Of a DNA stretch of 64,000 nt, positions 34,894-42,717 are shown piece by piece; position 1 is the stretch's first letter, and each line of letters begins with the position of its first letter. Origin of the DNA: Desulforhopalus sp. (lineage in GTDB: Bacteria; Desulfobacterota; Desulfobulbia; Desulfobulbales; Desulfocapsaceae); assembly GCA_030247675.1 (NCBI GenBank), contig JAOTRX010000002.1, forward strand, positions 124,001 to 188,000, given 5' to 3'. Both the position numbers and the translations under genes were made by a program. A model generated the notes under the pieces. It worked only from the letters and a program-made list of their open reading frames with translations. It searched no databases and was not told the DNA's origin.

Positions 34894-34922
34894 GGAAACA
34901 GGTGCGGTATCCGCCTGTTTCC
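34894..34922. terminator. Hairpin between DinB-like and CWC genes
   Basis: Arms GGAAACAGG and CCTGTTTCC, nine perfect pairs, with a further CGG/CCG inside. It begins four bases past the DinB-like stop. No strong U run on the minus strand; CGCTTATTTTG follows on the plus strand. Probably a terminator, possibly bidirectional. Confidence 0.55.
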
Positions 34923-34925
34923 CGC

Positions 34926-35399
34926 TTATTTTGTAAACAGCTTGATGTTCCGGTCGATCAATTCCCGGTGGAAACCAACATGGTTGATGAAATGTTGCAG
35001 AGCCTCCTCCAGGTTAAAGCTCTTGCCGCCGGGAAGGTTGTACAGGTACTTCGACCAGTCGGACTGAGCGATATGCCGCAGATGCGAGGCCATGAAAGTC
35101 CTCACTGCCTTGATGGTGTTTATAGCAAGCGGCAGTTCCGAGGCTTGATACTCCAGGACGGATGTCCAGGTACCATCGAAGGAGAGAACGGTTGTTCCGG
35201 GGGCGACAATCCCCCAACGATATCTGTGAAAGTTGGCAACATCAAAGTCAACGCAGTGAACGACTTGCTCGATGATCGACCAGGCATCACTGTTTGGTCT
35301 GAAAAGAAGCATATCCCTTTCGAGGGTGAGCGTGTCATCAAATGCAGAAGAAAGGTTTTCGAATTGTTCAATGAGTGCCAGTTTGCCTTCGGTATTCAT
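34926..35399 (-). CDS. DinB family protein
   Basis: A 157-residue four-helix-bundle protein of the DinB/YfiT type, often a metal-dependent (bacillithiol- or mycothiol-type) transferase of unknown substrate. The helix with WSIIEQVVHCVDFDVANFH supplies the first histidine. The C-terminal helix with LQHFINHVGFHRELID gives the two others of the metal triad. ATG 35399 follows GGAGGTCCC. Isolated gene on the minus strand. Confidence 0.82.
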   Translation of the reverse strand: MNTEGKLALIEQFENLSSAFDDTLTLERDMLLFRPNSDAWSIIEQVVHCVDFDVANFHRYRWGIVAPGTTVLSFDGTWTSVLEYQASELPLAINTIKAVRTFMASHLRHIAQSDWSKYLYNLPGGKSFNLEEALQHFINHVGFHRELIDRNIKLFTK

Positions 35400-35496
35400 G
35401 AGGGACCTCCAGTGACCAAGCCTGATTGATGAAAATAATTGCCGGTACCAATCGCCTCTTCGTCAGTTTGTTGCCTGCGGCAAGAGCCACAGTGGG

Positions 35497-35952
35497 TTAC
35501 GGTTTCAACTGGCGGAGGTTTTGTTGTAACCACTGCTGGAACTGACTCTTACTCATGGCCCCGGATACTCTTGTCACTTCGCGCCCTTGGTGGAATAGGG
35601 CCAGGGTCGGTATTGAGCGGATCTGGTAGCGTGAGGCTGTTTGTTGATTAGCCTCTGTATCCAGTTTGATAAAACAGGCCTGGGTTTCCATCTCGGCGGC
35701 AATTTCACTGAAAACCGGGGCGAATTGCCGGCAAGGCCCGCACCAGGGTGCCCAGAAATCAACTACGACGGGCAAATCACTTTTGTCGATAAAACGTTGA
35801 AAGCTGCTGTCATGAGCCGCGATGGGTTTTCCGGCAAGCAGCCTGTCGCGGCATTTGCCGCAAATAGGCTGATCGACAAGCTTTTGTGCAGGCACGCGGT
35901 TGACAACTCCACAATGCGGGCAAACGACCTGGAGAGGATTTGAGGCAGTCAT
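35497..35952 (-). CDS. trxC: Thioredoxin 2 (TrxC-type, zinc-binding N-terminus)
   Basis: A 151-residue thioredoxin with the N-terminal zinc domain of TrxC: CPHCGVVNRVP and CGKC (C-x2-C twice). The catalytic site is FWAPWCGPCRQFAPVF, and the cis-proline loop is RSIPTLALF. It reduces protein disulfides in the cytoplasm and is usually linked with oxidative stress. Start ATG 35952 gives the standard N-terminus; an upstream extension to 35994 is not conserved. Confidence 0.95.
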   Translation of the reverse strand: MTASNPLQVVCPHCGVVNRVPAQKLVDQPICGKCRDRLLAGKPIAAHDSSFQRFIDKSDLPVVVDFWAPWCGPCRQFAPVFSEIAAEMETQACFIKLDTEANQQTASRYQIRSIPTLALFHQGREVTRVSGAMSKSQFQQWLQQNLRQLKP

Positions 35953-36067
35953 CGGCAACTCTCGTTTTGAATCTTTGGCCTGGCAAGGGGACAATTGCCC
36001 TGAGGCCGGTTGTAACTCTTACCAAAGGTATATTTCATTGGGCTGTTCAAGCCTAAGGTGGCGCCCT

Positions 36068-36568
36068 CTACTGCACATGTAATTCAATCGTTCCATCGAT
36101 GGATTTTCCGGCAATAGAATATTCCTTGTGATCATTGCCGTTTAGCGTGACATAGACGGTATGCTTGCCGGGCCGGAGCCTGGGAATGTGAAACCATTCG
36201 GAATAGGCCCTGCCGATGAGAACATGATCGACATACACATGGGCGTGTCCCTGGCCAAATTTTGCTTCCTTGCTGGTCATATCAGGGGAAAATTCAAAGC
36301 CTGTGGTGATCAGGTGGAGATTGAAGTTTCCCTTCTTCATCATGTCTTCTTTGGCTTCGATTTTAAGGGTTGGTGCAACCTGCTGTGCAGGGACATCGGC
36401 AGTTTTATGGGTATGGGCCATAAGGCCTTTGATGTCAAGAGGATAGGTGCTCATTGCCGACGAGTCACTGAACACACTCGTGAACATGTTCAAATAGAGA
36501 AGTGCCAAGCAAATACCAACGACGATGCTAATCATGCAAAAAATGCAGTGACTCCATACCTTATTCAT
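36068..36568 (-). CDS. Membrane-anchored periplasmic protein with GHAHVYVD-type domain
   Basis: A 166-residue protein. An N-terminal hydrophobic helix (about residues 8-30, SIVVGICLALLYLNMF) anchors or exports it. The C-terminal 90 residues form one beta domain with GQGHAHVYVDHVLIGRAYSE, WFHIPRLRPGKHTVYVTLNGNDH and a final DGTIELHV strand. Similar domains occur in secreted proteins of unknown role; the histidine cluster (GHAHVYVDHV) could bind a metal such as copper. No function can be assigned. Isolated gene. Confidence 0.6.
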   Translation of the reverse strand: MNKVWSHCIFCMISIVVGICLALLYLNMFTSVFSDSSAMSTYPLDIKGLMAHTHKTADVPAQQVAPTLKIEAKEDMMKKGNFNLHLITTGFEFSPDMTSKEAKFGQGHAHVYVDHVLIGRAYSEWFHIPRLRPGKHTVYVTLNGNDHKEYSIAGKSIDGTIELHVQ

Positions 36569-36752
36569 TAATACCCCCTCTGCTTGCTCTTTACTTGCGA
36601 GTTCTCGTGGTGCGGTTGCTTGTTGGTACTATGTTTACCCAAAATGAAATGTCAATAAGTCAGGTTTGATCCTTTACCAATCATTCTATTGGGTAAGATT
36701 TCCCCTTCAATCAAACGCAGTCTTGTCGCCCAGCGTCCCCTGCACCGCATGG

Positions 36753-37241
36753 TCAGTCCAGACATTCAAATCGCTGTTCATTTACTTCTACCCCCCACTG
36801 AGAGCCGCGCTGCTGAAGGGTTTGGCGAAAACCAAACTTCTCATAAAGGTGCCTTGCAGCACCAAGGCCTGCAAAAGTCCACAGATATACCCGGTGGTAG
36901 TTCTGCGACTGACAGAATTCCATCGCTGAAGTCAGCAGGGCGGTGCCAACGCCTGTTCCTCGTATTGTGTCGGAAGCTATGAACCAGCGAAGATGCGCTC
37001 CGTCCTGCTCGGCGTGGGAACCATCGATTGCAATTGCCCCCTCAATATTGCCGTCCTGCAGTGCGAGCCAAAGGCCGTCGCGCTCGCCGTTATATCGCTT
37101 GCAGAACTCGGAAAGCTCGCGCGCTACCTTGGTCTCAAAGGGCAGGCCAAATCCAACGAGTTTGCTGTAGTAAGAAGCGTGAAGTTCAACGATCCTGCCG
37201 ATGGAACCGGGTATGTAGCCTTTGTGAATTGTCAGGGTCAT
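36753..37241 (-). CDS. GNAT family N-acetyltransferase
   Basis: A 162-residue acetyltransferase. The acetyl-CoA-binding motif A is RGTGVGTALLTSAMEFC (near residue 95), followed by motif B LYEKFGFRQT. The N-terminus begins MTLTIHKGYIPGSIGRIVE and contains YYSKLVGFG. Proteins of this kind are often fused to or found near MarR regulators; none is present here. Substrate unknown. It lies 24 bases downstream of the NTF2-like gene and is probably co-transcribed with it. Confidence 0.9.
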   Translation of the reverse strand: MTLTIHKGYIPGSIGRIVELHASYYSKLVGFGLPFETKVARELSEFCKRYNGERDGLWLALQDGNIEGAIAIDGSHAEQDGAHLRWFIASDTIRGTGVGTALLTSAMEFCQSQNYHRVYLWTFAGLGAARHLYEKFGFRQTLQQRGSQWGVEVNEQRFECLD

Positions 37242-37265
37242 GATGAGGTATGAATAGATAGATGT

Positions 37266-37649
37266 TCAACTGATGTCTGTGATTTTTGAGATTGCCCCAT
37301 CGTGGAACTCGAACTCCGAGCGACCGGTGAGATTCAGGACTTGCCCGCTCTTTAAGCCGTTCGGAAGATCGCTGGCGACGACTGCTCGAAATACAATGGC
37401 AACCTGTGCCCTGGACCCTTCGCACTGAAAGGACTCAATAACCTGCTGCCTCTCGGTGAACAGTGATAACGATTGCTGGGCAAGGGCTCTGAGTTCAGAA
37501 ATACCCGTGGTGCTTGCGTTCACCATGCCTGCCGAAATATTCTTGAACTCAACATCCGGATGAACAGTCAAGAGCATTTCGTCGACATCCATTCGGTTAT
37601 ATGCCGCAATGTATCTCTCAACGAGCGTTTTCATTTCATCGGGAGTCAA
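37266..37649 (-). CDS. NTF2/SnoaL-like protein
   Basis: A 127-residue cone-shaped-fold protein. The first helix reads VERYIAAYNRMDVDEMLLTV and is followed by HPDVEFKNISAG, the standard SnoaL-like opening. The rest are beta strands (AQVAIVFRAVVASD, GRSEFEFHDGAISKITDI). The start is probably TTG 37647-37649, because GGAGGTGACA precedes it; ATG 37632-37634 is the alternative. Function unknown. A remnant of a second copy lies at 37830-37869, and repeat copy 6 sits directly upstream. Confidence 0.78.
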   Translation of the reverse strand: MTPDEMKTLVERYIAAYNRMDVDEMLLTVHPDVEFKNISAGMVNASTTGISELRALAQQSLSLFTERQQVIESFQCEGSRAQVAIVFRAVVASDLPNGLKSGQVLNLTGRSEFEFHDGAISKITDIS

Positions 37650-37672
37650 TTGTCACCTCCGTGTTCTGTTGC

Positions 37673-37731
37673 TTATACCGCAAGGGCATAATTTTCGTTT
37701 GAGTAGACAAGCTGCTCTATTCAGCTGTTTA
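37673..37731 (-). repeat. Dispersed double-hairpin repeat, copy 6
   Basis: Reverse copy. Hairpin II is intact (TATGCC / GGTATA around CTTGC on the minus strand). Hairpin I has GAGCAG / CTACTC pairing around CTTGT with mismatches. It lies 23 bases before the NTF2-like start, in sense orientation. Confidence 0.75.
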
Positions 37732-37829
37732 GTATGGCGGCGGGCTTTTTTGAATATTGTAATGGGAGATCCCAGCGTTTTGGGTAAAGTGTCTATGTCG
37801 TTTCTGTAAGATGTCCCCACATTTTTAAA

Positions 37830-37869
37830 GAGCATTTCGTCGACACTCATGCGGTTGGATGCCTCAATT
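37830..37869 (-). pseudogene. Fragment of a second NTF2-like gene
   Basis: A stretch of about 40 bases resembles the 5' part of the NTF2-like gene at about 85% by eye (33 of 39 positions). In both, the bases TGTCGACGAAATGCTCTT are identical, encoding NRM-x-VDEML. It is cut off on both sides, directly after the stop codon of the HEPN-like gene and about 100 bases before repeat copy 6. It looks like a scar of recombination between two paralogous genes. Confidence 0.6.
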
Positions 37870-37872
37870 GGT

Positions 37873-38670
37873 TCATGAGAGTTGCATCGCAGAACTCGCC
37901 TTGATCGCCGACGTAACGTCGGGGCGCCTTGGCGTAATGATTTCGTCGAATATCTCTTGGATAAATGAGGCGACCCAATACTGCGAATTTTCTTCTGGTT
38001 GCATGCCACACTCAAGTGCATCCATGTAGTCACCGGACATCATGTAGTGTCCGTTTAGGAAGAAGATGTAGCCCATGTGAAGAATGAATAGGTCTCGCAC
38101 GTCCTCAGAACAGCGGTCAAGCCACCACCCCCGATTTTCTATGTAAATTTCATTGTCATTCAGCATTGCGTGGCGATAGAAGTTGTAATGCGTGTGATCG
38201 TTGCATCTATCACGGAGTTTCTTGTATCGGTCATCGACATCAAATACGCAATTGATTGGTTCTAGGGCTTCTGAGGCCTTTATGTATTGGGACATAACGC
38301 GGTATTCTGGCAGTTTTTCTCTTCCCTGGAGCCAGTTGTTTATCTTTTCGACGATGAAGTTCTCGATACTAAGATTGTCGTGAAGGTACAGATTCGAGTA
38401 GACGTTAATTACTACGGAATCGTGGTACTTCCGCAACAACGTGTAGGCGTCGTTGATGCGACCTGCGAGCAAGACTGTTCTCATCGATTCCAACGTGCCC
38501 TGCATTGAGGAGTAGACGTAGGTGTCGATATTGCAGATGGCCTTTGTACCCATCGTCGCGAATGAGAAAACGGAAATCGCCAATTGCCCATAGAACTCCA
38601 CGTATCTTTGAAGTTCAGCGAATACGCGATGTTCTTGGTATGCCTTGTCCCTTACTTGCACTGGCGACAC
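37873..38670 (-). CDS. Uncharacterised HEPN-like protein
   Basis: A 265-residue soluble, helix-rich protein not recognised with confidence. RINDAYTLLRKYHDSVVINV and a later LRDRCNDHTHYNFYRHAML segment stand out. The second contains R-x3-5-H spacing like the RNase motif of HEPN toxins and related DUF5677-like proteins. The start is uncertain: GTG 38670 is proposed, because the earlier TTG 38691 lies inside the attC core site. Base composition is nearer to the host than the next gene's. It directly follows the attC of the upstream cassette, so it may itself be a second cassette whose own attC has been lost. Confidence 0.55.
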   Translation of the reverse strand: MSPVQVRDKAYQEHRVFAELQRYVEFYGQLAISVFSFATMGTKAICNIDTYVYSSMQGTLESMRTVLLAGRINDAYTLLRKYHDSVVINVYSNLYLHDNLSIENFIVEKINNWLQGREKLPEYRVMSQYIKASEALEPINCVFDVDDRYKKLRDRCNDHTHYNFYRHAMLNDNEIYIENRGWWLDRCSEDVRDLFILHMGYIFFLNGHYMMSGDYMDALECGMQPEENSQYWVASFIQEIFDEIITPRRPDVTSAIKASSAMQLS

Positions 38671-38685
38671 TCCGCGCAAATTGTG

Positions 38686-38746
38686 GCCCAACGTGGAGTT
38701 CAGGGGCGGGCGTCTTTTGCGCGTCCCTTGGAACTACTTGATAGAA
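38686..38746 (-). repeat. attC-like integron recombination site
   Basis: Read on the minus strand: R'' TTCTATC, left arm AAGTAGTTCC, central imperfect inverted repeat AGGGACGCGC / GCCCGCCCCT, right arm GAACTCCAC, and a perfect R' core GTTGGGC. Total 61 bases. The left and right arms pair at 7 of 10 positions and the central arms at 8 of 10. R'' is the complement, at 6 of 7 bases, of the cassette's own 5' core GTTAGAA at 39833-39839. That is the relation expected for an inserted gene cassette. Confidence 0.72.
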
Positions 38747-39827
38747 GTTTCTTTTTATTTAGCGTGCTTGCAAAGTTTTCTATTTCTTTAGGATTGAGCC
38801 TTGGAAATAGATGTTTAGTTAACTGGAACTCAACATTTATCTTTCTATTTTGAACTGTTCTTTCAAAAGGATTAATTGCTGCCCAAAAAGCTGCCAATGG
38901 CTTGTCACAAGTACACACTGGCATCATTAGTTTTGGTAACGAAAGGCTTTGGATAAAGAACGTAATAGCATTCACATCAGCAATAGCGTTATATGCCATC
39001 TCCTTTGTATAGTTTTCTTTTGGCTTTACTATCCTTCTAGCTGGCAAATAGCCCGAACCATCTTTGGGGTCGTAAAGGCAAGATACTATGAGATAGTACA
39101 ACAACGACTCTCCCAAGATGCCATATTTTTCTGCTAGGTCATCGATTGCATTTTGAGTGTCATTTAATTCCTTGTCGCTTACTCTGTTAGCAACTAAAGG
39201 AGCGGCACACAATAAGAATTCTTGTTCTGAGATATTTTGTTCTGATACCTCAATTAAGAGTTGATAAACTTTTTGATATATTTCTTCGCTCGGATACCCA
39301 ATTATTTTCGCTTTTGGAAAATACTCTTTCAGTTCAGCTGAGGCTTCATTGAATGATTTACAAAATTCAATATAATTTGGAAACCGTTGGTACTGACCTT
39401 CAAATGCATAAAGCAAAGGGTTTATTGTTAAGTCGGACTCCTTGTAAGATTTTAGCCACCAGTCTGTAGCTTTTGTGTTGTCCCTTAATTTGTTGCTTTT
39501 TATTTGTTTGATTGAAGAGATTACATTTCGATCTGGCAACATATTTTTGTAGTTTGCAAAACTGAAAGGCAACCATCCTCCTAATTCTAAGACATAGATA
39601 GTTATTTCTTCATTAAATTGAATTTTGAAATCAATTTTTCTGTCTTTTTCTAGCACTTCTCCGTTAATTTTTACACTGCCTTCCTTTGCAGACATCTGCA
39701 TTGGATAGCGTGTATTTTCTGTGATTATATCTTCATAGGTTAATGGCTTTATTGAACATGGTATGACCTCTGCCTTATCACCTTCTTCAGTAACCACTGT
39801 AATTGCTATTCTGGGATCTGGCTTCAT
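38700..39827 (-). CDS. Uncharacterised AT-rich gene carried on an integron-like cassette
   Basis: A 375-residue soluble protein with no family I recognise. It is much more AT-rich than the flanking genes, pointing to recent transfer. Features: a beta-rich first 90 residues (KIQFNEEITIYVLELGG), then LPDRNVISSIKQIKSN, which recalls PIN-like nuclease strands, and acidic patches such as AYNAIADVNAITFFIQ. A PIN-type fold would be a guess. The ATG lies six bases after a GTTAGAA core site, and the stop codon is inside the attC-like site, so leader and trailer are as short as in typical gene cassettes. The last residues (KGRAKDARP) come from attC sequence. Confidence 0.65.
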   Translation of the reverse strand: MKPDPRIAITVVTEEGDKAEVIPCSIKPLTYEDIITENTRYPMQMSAKEGSVKINGEVLEKDRKIDFKIQFNEEITIYVLELGGWLPFSFANYKNMLPDRNVISSIKQIKSNKLRDNTKATDWWLKSYKESDLTINPLLYAFEGQYQRFPNYIEFCKSFNEASAELKEYFPKAKIIGYPSEEIYQKVYQLLIEVSEQNISEQEFLLCAAPLVANRVSDKELNDTQNAIDDLAEKYGILGESLLYYLIVSCLYDPKDGSGYLPARRIVKPKENYTKEMAYNAIADVNAITFFIQSLSLPKLMMPVCTCDKPLAAFWAAINPFERTVQNRKINVEFQLTKHLFPRLNPKEIENFASTLNKKKLLSSSSKGRAKDARP

Positions 39828-39832
39828 ATGTA

Positions 39833-39839
39833 TTCTAAC
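39833..39839 (-). repeat. Cassette 5' core site (R' box) GTTAGAA
   Basis: GTTAGAA on the minus strand, six bases before the ATG at 39827. It pairs with R'' of the attC-like site at 38686-38746. Together they bound a cassette of about 1.15 kb. The last base departs from the GTTRRRY consensus. Confidence 0.5.
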
Positions 39840-39944
39840 AAGGGGTTTATGAGTGTTCTATAGCAATGGTCAATAAATACACACGCAGTTACAGATAGAT
39901 GCGCAGGTGTGAGTAAGGGAGCATTTCTCAAGGCATCGGACGAT

Positions 39945-40136
39945 TCAGCCGGAGGATATGCGTCGGGCTGCGTATAATCCCTTGCCGGATCGCTCCTTAT
40001 TTTCCTCAGGATAGTGGTTACTGATATTCATGAATCTGTCAAGCAGTCTTTTGGTTTTAGTTCTCAGTGCCTCAGCAGCAACATGTCGAATTAACAATGT
40101 TAAAACCACTTTTGATTTGGTGAAATCTCCTTTCAT
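39945..40136 (-). CDS. Possible small orphan ORF
   Basis: A 63-residue basic frame beginning MKGDFTKSKVVLTLL and ending KERSGKGLYAARRISSG. No family recognised; it could be a truncated mobile-element protein. Its ATG coincides with one arm of a short palindrome, TTCCCTG-T-CAGGGAA (40136-40150), and the upstream AGGGA is too close for a good ribosome-binding site. Low confidence that it is translated. Confidence 0.3.
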   Translation of the reverse strand: MKGDFTKSKVVLTLLIRHVAAEALRTKTKRLLDRFMNISNHYPEENKERSGKGLYAARRISSG

Positions 40137-40220
40137 TCCCTGTCAGGGAATAACGCAACTCGTCTAATCTGTTTGTTGGCAGGGAGTTGTTTTTAAGGAA
40201 GCAAAGGTGAAGATCGACTT

Positions 40221-42704
40221 TCAGGCTTTGGCAGTCGTCCGTCTAAGATAGGCGAGGATATATTTGATTTCCCCGTAGGTGTAGGCGTCGCCGGCGATGG
40301 CCTTGATCTCGCCGAGGTTTTTGTCGAGTACGGGCAGGACGATTTCTTCAAGGGCCTGGCGTTTATCTTCTGCGACCAATTGGTCTATGGTGATTTCGCC
40401 CTGTTCCAGGCATTGGGCGAGGTGGCTTTCGATGGTGGTGAAGACAAAGCCGCGCTTTTCGGCAATCTCGGAGATGGCGATGCCCTGGTTGAAGAGTTCG
40501 AGGGTGAGGAGTCGGGTGGGGATTTTCGGGCCTTTTGGCGCTTCCACTTGCTCCGGTTCCTTGGGGGAGCCTTGTTCCTGCGGCAAGGCTTCGGGGAGGG
40601 TGACTTCCTGAATTGCGTTTTGGTTGCGATAGGCAGCCACCAGGGCCACCAGATCATCGCCGTATTTTTGCGCAAGTTTTTTGCCGATGCCCTTTAGTTG
40701 CGAAAGGGCGGCGAGGCTGTCCGGCAGATGGACGGCGATCTGCACCAGGGTCTTCAGATGGATGACCTGGTATTGGGCAAGGTTCTCGGTCGTGGCCGTT
40801 TCGCTTCGCCAATCCTTCAATTGCTGGAAGAGGAGTGGATGGCCGATATCTGATTGGGAATATTCGACGGTCTGCGACTTTTCGCGCTTTTCCTTAGCAG
40901 GCGTCACCTCCGCCGAGGAGATTGCCCGCAGATACTCCGAGGGCGAAAACCGGGGCGCGCAGCTGCCCACTGCCGCAATCTTTACGGCGGTTTCCTCCTG
41001 CAGCCATTTGCACAGGTCTTTGGCCTTTTTGCGGATTTCCTTGTTGTCGGCCTCCACCTGCAAGGCCGGGGCTATCCCGCCGATACCTGCCGCAAACTTC
41101 TCCTGAAAATAGACCGAGGCCTTCTGCAGGCGGTCGAGGATCGCCTGGTCTTCGGCAGGCTCGGTGCCGTCGGTAAACATCCCCTGCAGCTGCCGGCGGA
41201 AGTTGGTCCCGACGCTGCAGATGTCGTTTACCGTCTGGTTCTGCAGGTCACGGAGGTTGCCGGCCCCGTCCACCCGCACCAGCTCGCCGCTCCGCTCAAC
41301 CGTGCCGATAAGCCGGGAAAGGAGTTCCTGCAGCCGCTGAAAATCAAAGCATTCAAGGAGGAGCCGCTGCTGGTAGCGGATCTTCGCCGCGGTCAGCTGG
41401 GCCTGTGTCGGCACACATTCGCCTGCCTCCCGGACAAAGCGGAGGACGGCGTGGTCGGTCTTAATCGCCCGGGGGGCAAGGGGCGAGCTGAGCACCATGC
41501 CCTCCAGGGTCCGGCAACGGCTGAGGGCGACATACACCTGGCCGTGGGCAAAGGCCGCCTGGGCGTCGATGATCGCCCGGTCGAAGGTCAGGCCCTGGCT
41601 TTTATGGATGGTGATGGCCCAGGCGAGTTTCAGCGGATATTGGATAAAGGCGCCGATCTTGTTCTCGCTGATCTCTAGGGTTTCCTCGTTGAGGGAATAC
41701 TCGATATTCTCCCAGGTAGCCGGTTCGACGACGATTTCTTCGTTGTCGTCGGGGCATTGTACCGTGACTTTTTTGTCGGAGATACGGGTGATCTTGCCGA
41801 TCTTGCCGTTAAAAAATCGTTTTTCCGGTGAGGCGTCGTTGCGGACGAACATGACCTGGGCCGAGGTCTTCAATTCAAGGGTGACGGCGGTCGGGTAGGA
41901 GTGTTCCGGGAACTCCCCTTCGATCTCGGCGGCAAAGCGGTGGGTCTTTTGCGGCAGCCCGGCCAGTCGAGCGCTGTTGATGGCGTCGGCGTTGCTGTTA
42001 TGGGTGCAGAGGGTGATATAGCCTTGGTCTTTGGTGTCGACAAAGCCCGCGATATGGCGCTTGTTCAGTTCCTGCAGGGTGTTGGCGTCGAGGCGGTTGT
42101 CGCGGACGCGGTTGAGCAGGTCGATAAAATGGCGGTCGGCCTGGCGGTAGATATGCTGCAGTTCGATGGTGAGCAGCTCGGTCCCCTTCAGGGCATTGCT
42201 GCTGAAGAAATAGGGGGAGTCGTAGTAGCTTTGCAGGAGCCGCCATTCGGCATCCTTGACCACCGGCGACAGCTGGTGCAGGTCGCCGATCAGCAGCAGC
42301 TGCACCCCGCCAAAGGGCAGGCTGCTGCGGCGATACCTGCGGAGAACGCTGTCCACCCCGTCGAGGAGGTCGGCGCGGACCATGCTGATCTCGTCGATCA
42401 CCAGCAGGTCGAGGCTCTTGATCAGATTGATCTTGTCGCGGCTGAATTTATGGCGGGTTTCGTGCTCGCTGCCCGGGACGAACGGCCCGAAGGGCATCTG
42501 GAAAAAGGAGTGGAGGGTAACCCCGCCGGCGTTGATCGCCGCCACCCCGGTGGGGGCGGTGACGATCATCCGTTTCGGGCTGTGCTTTTTGATGTTGTGG
42601 AGAAAGGTGGTCTTGCCGGTACCGGCCTTGCCCGTCAGAAAGATATTGCTGCCGGTGTCCCGGACGAACTCACCGGCAAGCTGCAGCAAGGGGTTGTCGG
42701 TATC
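40221..42704 (-). CDS. Pif1-family helicase with HRDC and helix-turn-helix domains
   Basis: An 827-residue SF1B helicase. N-terminal Pif1 core: FLTGKAGTGKTTFLH (Walker A), TAPTGVAAINAGGVTLHSFF, LLVIDEISMVRADLL (Walker B), IGDLHQLSPV (motif III), and at residue 380 AWAITIHKSQGLTFDRAIID with VYVALSRCRTLEGM. An HRDC domain follows near 635-710 (LKTLVQIAVHLP, LKGIGKKLAQKYG). The C-terminal 120 residues hold a helix-turn-helix segment (LFNQGIAISEIAEKRG), like the C-terminal domain of RecQ-type helicases. It should unwind DNA, possibly G-quadruplexes or R-loops. ATG 42704 is 13 bases after the upstream stop, so it is co-transcribed with the YecA-pRiA4b gene. Confidence 0.88.
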   Translation of the reverse strand, partial: DTDNPLLQLAGEFVRDTGSNIFLTGKAGTGKTTFLHNIKKHSPKRMIVTAPTGVAAINAGGVTLHSFFQMPFGPFVPGSEHETRHKFSRDKINLIKSLDLLVIDEISMVRADLLDGVDSVLRRYRRSSLPFGGVQLLLIGDLHQLSPVVKDAEWRLLQSYYDSPYFFSSNALKGTELLTIELQHIYRQADRHFIDLLNRVRDNRLDANTLQELNKRHIAGFVDTKDQGYITLCTHNSNADAINSARLAGLPQKTHRFAAEIEGEFPEHSYPTAVTLELKTSAQVMFVRNDASPEKRFFNGKIGKITRISDKKVTVQCPDDNEEIVVEPATWENIEYSLNEETLEISENKIGAFIQYPLKLAWAITIHKSQGLTFDRAIIDAQAAFAHGQVYVALSRCRTLEGMVLSSPLAPRAIKTDHAVLRFVREAGECVPTQAQLTAAKIRYQQRLLLECFDFQRLQELLSRLIGTVERSGELVRVDGAGNLRDLQNQTVNDICSVGTNFRRQLQGMFTDGTEPAEDQAILDRLQKASVYFQEKFAAGIGGIAPALQVEADNKEIRKKAKDLCKWLQEETAVKIAAVGSCAPRFSPSEYLRAISSAEVTPAKEKREKSQTVEYSQSDIGHPLLFQQLKDWRSETATTENLAQYQVIHLKTLVQIAVHLPDSLAALSQLKGIGKKLAQKYGDDLVALVAAYRNQNAIQEVTLPEALPQEQGSPKEPEQVEAPKGPKIPTRLLTLELFNQGIAISEIAEKRGFVFTTIESHLAQCLEQGEITIDQLVAEDKRQALEEIVLPVLDKNLGEIKAIAGDAYTYGEIKYILAYLRRTTAKA

Positions 42705-42717
42705 CATTGCCGCCAGG

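Noticed and set aside
36569..37872. Further integron cassettes (GNAT and NTF2-like genes)
   Set aside because: Gene types fit cassettes, but no attC-like structure or GTTRRRY core was found between them.
40136..40150. Palindrome TTCCCTG-T-CAGGGAA as a regulator operator
   Set aside because: It overlaps the start of a doubtful ORF, and no known regulator or repeat of the box was seen nearby.
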